A DNA stretch of 8,414 bases, taken from contig JAIBHQ010000182.1 in NCBI GenBank assembly GCA_020028595.1, forward strand, positions 1 through 8,414. The letters run 5' to 3'. The notes under the pieces were generated by a model that was not told the DNA's origin, did not search any database, and saw only the letters and a list, made by a program, of their open reading frames with translations. A program made the translations under genes and the position numbers. This DNA comes from Nitrospirota bacterium (GTDB lineage: Bacteria > Nitrospirota > Nitrospiria > Nitrospirales > Nitrospiraceae). This document shows positions 5,704-8,414 of the stretch, one piece after another. The stretch's first letter is position 1, and every line of letters begins with the position of its first letter.

Positions 5704-6933
5704 ATGGCGTTATTGGTGCACAAATACGGCGGCACGTCCGTCGGCACGATCGAGCGCATCCACCGGGTCGCCGACAAGGTGGCGAAGGCGAAAGGGGAGG
5801 GGCACAGCCTCGTCGTCGTCCTTTCGGCCATGAGCGGGGAAACCGACCGGCTGATCACGCTCGCCCACGAGGTCACCAAGCATCCCGACGAGCGCGAAAT
5901 GGACATGCTGCTCTCGACGGGCGAGCGGGTGACGATCGCGCTGCTGGCGATGGAGCTGCGCGGGCGCGGCATCGACGCGCGGTCGTTCACCGGGCGGCAG
6001 GTCGGCATCATCACCGACAGCGCGCACACGAAGGCGCGGATCGCGCGCGTGGCGGCGGATCGCATCCGGGAGGCCCTGAAGCAGGGCGTCATCCCGATCG
6101 TCGCCGGCTTTCAGGGCATCAACGAACAGTCGGACGTGACGACGCTGGGACGCGGCGGCTCCGATCTGACGGCAGTCGCCCTGGCGGCGGCGCTCAAGGC
6201 GGACCGGTGCGTCATTTATACGGACGTGGACGGCATCTATACGGCCGATCCGAACATCGTGCCGGCTGCCCGGCGGCTGGATAAGATTTCCTACGAAGAG
6301 ATGCTCGAACTGGCGAGCCTGGGCGCCAAGGTGTTGCAGAGCCGGTCGGTCGAATTTGCCGCCAAGTTCAACGTGCCGCTCGAAGTGCAATCCAGCTTCA
6401 CAGAAGGGAAGGGGACGCTCGTGGTCAAAGAAGATGCGGATATGGAACGGGTGACGGTTTCCGGCGTGACCGGCGACCGCAATCAGGCCAAGGTGACCAT
6501 CGTGGGAGTGCCGGACCGGCCCGGGATTGCCGCGCGGATCTTCGGTCCCATCGCGGACGCAAGCGTCCTCGTGGACATGATCATCCAGAATGTCAGCCAG
6601 GCCTCGCTGACCGACATGTCCTTTACGATCCCGCGCGCGGACCTGCCGAAGGCGACGTCGCTGGTCAAGCGCATCGCCAAGGACATCGACGCCAAATCGG
6701 TGGCGGTGACGGAGTCCATCGCCAAGGTGTCGCTGGTCGGAGTCGGCATGCGGACCCATTCGGGCGTGGCGGCGAAAATGTTCGAGGTGTTGTCGAAGGA
6801 AGACATCAACATCATGATGATCAGCACCTCGGAGATCAAAATTTCATGCGTGATCGGGGAGAAGCATCTGCAGCAGGCCATGCGCGCGCTGCACAAGGCA
6901 TTCGGCCTGGACGGAAAGGCGCCGAAGTCGTGA
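5704..6933 (+). CDS. lysC: Aspartate kinase (monofunctional, ACT-regulated)
   Basis: LysC phosphorylates aspartate to 4-aspartyl phosphate, the committed step toward lysine, threonine and methionine. The 409-residue protein has the usual length and an N-terminal amino-acid kinase domain. KYGGTSVG with Lys7, [23 protein letters not shown] (149-157) and [13 protein letters not shown] are the substrate and ATP sites. Two ACT domains follow, near 263-335 ([14 protein letters not shown]) and 341-404 ([16 protein letters not shown]). GMRTHSG is the region where inhibitors bind in related enzymes, so feedback by lysine, threonine or both is expected; which one cannot be read from sequence. ATG 5704 is nine bases after the preceding stop, with AGGGA at 5687-5691. 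Its stop overlaps the cimA start. All catalytic motifs look intact, in contrast to Hom and the ApgM-like protein upstream. As in similar single-chain enzymes, an internal start could produce a separate regulatory subunit, but I see no clear site. Confidence 0.96.
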   Translation: MALLVHKYGGTSVGTIERIHRVADKVAKAKGEGHSLVVVLSAMSGETDRLITLAHEVTKHPDEREMDMLLSTGERVTIALLAMELRGRGIDARSFTGRQVGIITDSAHTKARIARVAADRIREALKQGVIPIVAGFQGINEQSDVTTLGRGGSDLTAVALAAALKADRCVIYTDVDGIYTADPNIVPAARRLDKISYEEMLELASLGAKVLQSRSVEFAAKFNVPLEVQSSFTEGKGTLVVKEDADMERVTVSGVTGDRNQAKVTIVGVPDRPGIAARIFGPIADASVLVDMIIQNVSQASLTDMSFTIPRADLPKATSLVKRIAKDIDAKSVAVTESIAKVSLVGVGMRTHSGVAAKMFEVLSKEDINIMMISTSEIKISCVIGEKHLQQAMRALHKAFGLDGKAPKS

Positions 6934-8414
6934 AACGGAAGAAAGCAGGCCCGCGCCGCGCGGCGCGTGGATCGGGGCATACGAACCTGTCGGAGGTCGT
7001 GTCCCGTGCCTCGCGCCTTGCGCCGTCGCTGGAGATCTACGACACCACGCTGCGCGACGGGGCTCAGGCCGAGGACGTGACCTTTTCGGCCGAGGACAAG
7101 GTGCGTGTCGCGCAGAAGCTCGACGAGTTGGGCGTCCCGTACATCGAGGGCGGCTGGCCGGGCGCCAATCCGAAGGACATCGAGTTCTTCCGGATGATCA
7201 AGACCGTACCGCTGAAACACGCGACCATCGTGGCCTTCGGGTCCACGCGCAAGGCGAGCAATCCGGTTCAGAAAGACGCCAACCTCCAGGCGTTGCTGGA
7301 CGCCGGCACCGGCACGATCACGCTGTTCGGCAAAAGTTGGAACCTGCACGTGACGGACGTGCTGGGCATTTCCCTGGCCAGGAATCTGGAGATCATCGAG
7401 GATTCCATCGCGTATCTGCGCGAAAAGGATCGGCGCGTCTTTTACGACGCCGAGCACTTCTTCGACGGCTACAAAGCCGATCCGGACTACGCGCTGAATA
7501 CCCTCCAGCGGGCGGTGCGCGCGGGGGCCGAGCGCGTGATTCTCTGCGATACGAACGGCGGCACGATGCCGTGGGAAATCCGGAAGATCTGCGAGGCGGT
7601 CAAGCGGGAGTGCAAGATCACGCTGGGCATCCATGCGCATAACGACTCCGAGATGGCGGTCGCCAACTCGCTGGTTGCGCTCGATGCCGGTGTGATGCAG
7701 GTGCAGGGGACGATCAACGGCATCGGCGAGCGGTGCGGGAACGCCAATCTGTGCTCGATCCTTCCGAACCTGGAGCTCAAGATGAAGCGTCGGGCGCTCG
7801 GGGAGAAACATCTGGCCCGGCTGCGGGAGGTCTCGCACTTTGTCGCGGAGATCGCGAACCTCGTGCCGGACAAGCACCAGCCCTACGTCGGCGATTCCGC
7901 GTTCGCGCATAAGGGCGGGGTGCACATCCATGCGGTGCAGAAAAATCCGACGACGTACGAACATGTGATTCCCGAAAAGGTCGGCAACCGGCAGCGCATG
8001 CTGATCTCGGACCACACGGGGCGGAGTGGCTTACTGGAGAAGGTCGAGACCTACGGCATCACGTTATCCAGGGACAATCCCAAGCTGCAGGAACTGCTGA
8101 CGAAGCTCAAGGAGATGGAGAGCGCCGGCTACCAGTTCGAAGGCGCGGAAGGGTCGTTGGAACTGCTGACACGCAAGGCGGTCGGCCGGCACAAGCCGTC
8201 GTTTCAACTCCTCGGTTTCCGCGTCGTGGTCGAAAAGCGCGAGGCCGGCACCGCGCCGACTTCCGAGGCGACGGTCACGGTCAAGGTCGGGGATGCGATC
8301 CAGCATACCTCGGCAGAGGGGACCGGCGGTCCGGTCAATGCGCTGGACCATGCCCTGCGAAAAGCGCTGGAAAAGTTTTATCCCCAGCTCAAGGAAGTGA
8401 AGTTGCTGGATTAT
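6930..8414 (+). CDS. cimA: (R)-citramalate synthase, partial (3' end beyond window)
   Basis: CimA condenses acetyl-CoA with pyruvate to (R)-citramalate, the entry to the threonine-independent route to 2-oxobutyrate and isoleucine. The alpha-isopropylmalate synthase-like barrel is clear: [16 protein letters not shown] with Arg42-Asp43, [13 protein letters not shown] (typical of CimA rather than LeuA), [12 protein letters not shown], and [14 protein letters not shown] with metal-binding His235 and His237. [16 protein letters not shown] and [14 protein letters not shown] follow, then the start of the C-terminal regulatory domain. The frame is open for 495 codons to the window edge, and I estimate 30-40 residues are missing. 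GTG 6930 overlaps the lysC stop as GTGA and has AAAGG ten bases upstream. It gives an extra basic N-terminal segment of about 30 residues before the conserved [10 protein letters not shown]. No better start lies nearer the barrel: GTG 6999 has its GGAGG only two bases away. Confidence 0.93.
   Translation, partial: MKRKKAGPRRAARGSGHTNLSEVVSRASRLAPSLEIYDTTLRDGAQAEDVTFSAEDKVRVAQKLDELGVPYIEGGWPGANPKDIEFFRMIKTVPLKHATIVAFGSTRKASNPVQKDANLQALLDAGTGTITLFGKSWNLHVTDVLGISLARNLEIIEDSIAYLREKDRRVFYDAEHFFDGYKADPDYALNTLQRAVRAGAERVILCDTNGGTMPWEIRKICEAVKRECKITLGIHAHNDSEMAVANSLVALDAGVMQVQGTINGIGERCGNANLCSILPNLELKMKRRALGEKHLARLREVSHFVAEIANLVPDKHQPYVGDSAFAHKGGVHIHAVQKNPTTYEHVIPEKVGNRQRMLISDHTGRSGLLEKVETYGITLSRDNPKLQELLTKLKEMESAGYQFEGAEGSLELLTRKAVGRHKPSFQLLGFRVVVEKREAGTAPTSEATVTVKVGDAIQHTSAEGTGGPVNALDHALRKALEKFYPQLKEVKLLDY

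Noticed and set aside
6483..8015. Minus-strand open frame of 510 codons opposite lysC and cimA
   Set aside because: It is antisense to two conserved enzymes and has no recognisable domain, so its length reflects codon composition.

Overview
The window is high-GC bacterial chromosome. It carries an amino-acid biosynthesis cluster read on the plus strand, with the start of a pyridoxine gene diverging from it on the minus strand. The gene set and order (alaC, hom, thrC, apgM-like, lysC, cimA, with pdxJ upstream) and the protein sequences suggest Nitrospira or a relative in the Nitrospirota. Similar clusters occur in Geobacter-like lineages. This placement rests on recognition of families, not on a search.

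Layout: 1-341 (minus) is the N-terminal part of pdxJ. 342-655 is a divergent regulatory region with one convincing sigma70-type promoter facing each way. 656-1843 is alaC, a glutamate-pyruvate aminotransferase. 1844-2127 is a non-coding gap holding two related, tandem, imperfect palindromes. 2128-2223 is a 31-codon leader reading frame that is a decayed duplicate of the start of hom. 2220-3464 is hom (homoserine dehydrogenase). 3516-4574 is thrC (threonine synthase). 4594-5694 is an ApgM-family protein of the kind proposed to be a non-orthologous homoserine kinase. 5704-6933 is lysC (aspartate kinase). From 6930 to the window end is cimA ((R)-citramalate synthase), cut by the edge.

How the genes fit together: LysC starts the aspartate pathway, Hom makes homoserine, the ApgM-like protein may phosphorylate it, and ThrC makes threonine. 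CimA starts the threonine-independent route to 2-oxobutyrate and isoleucine from pyruvate and acetyl-CoA. AlaC interconverts pyruvate and alanine with glutamate, and like PdxJ's pathway it depends on pyridoxal phosphate. From hom to cimA the gaps are 51, 19 and 9 bases and then a 4-base overlap, so these five genes look like one transcription unit. asd and a classical thrB are not in the window.

The window is ordinary in content but has several oddities. Hom appears to lack about 23 internal residues, including the conserved GYAE block and its catalytic glutamate. The ApgM-like protein lacks most of the expected metal ligands and has a short C-terminus. The start of hom, with its ribosome binding site, is duplicated in tandem. 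Two covarying palindromes lie just upstream. I see no CRISPR array, phage, transposase, tRNA or rRNA, and no clear new defence or signalling system.
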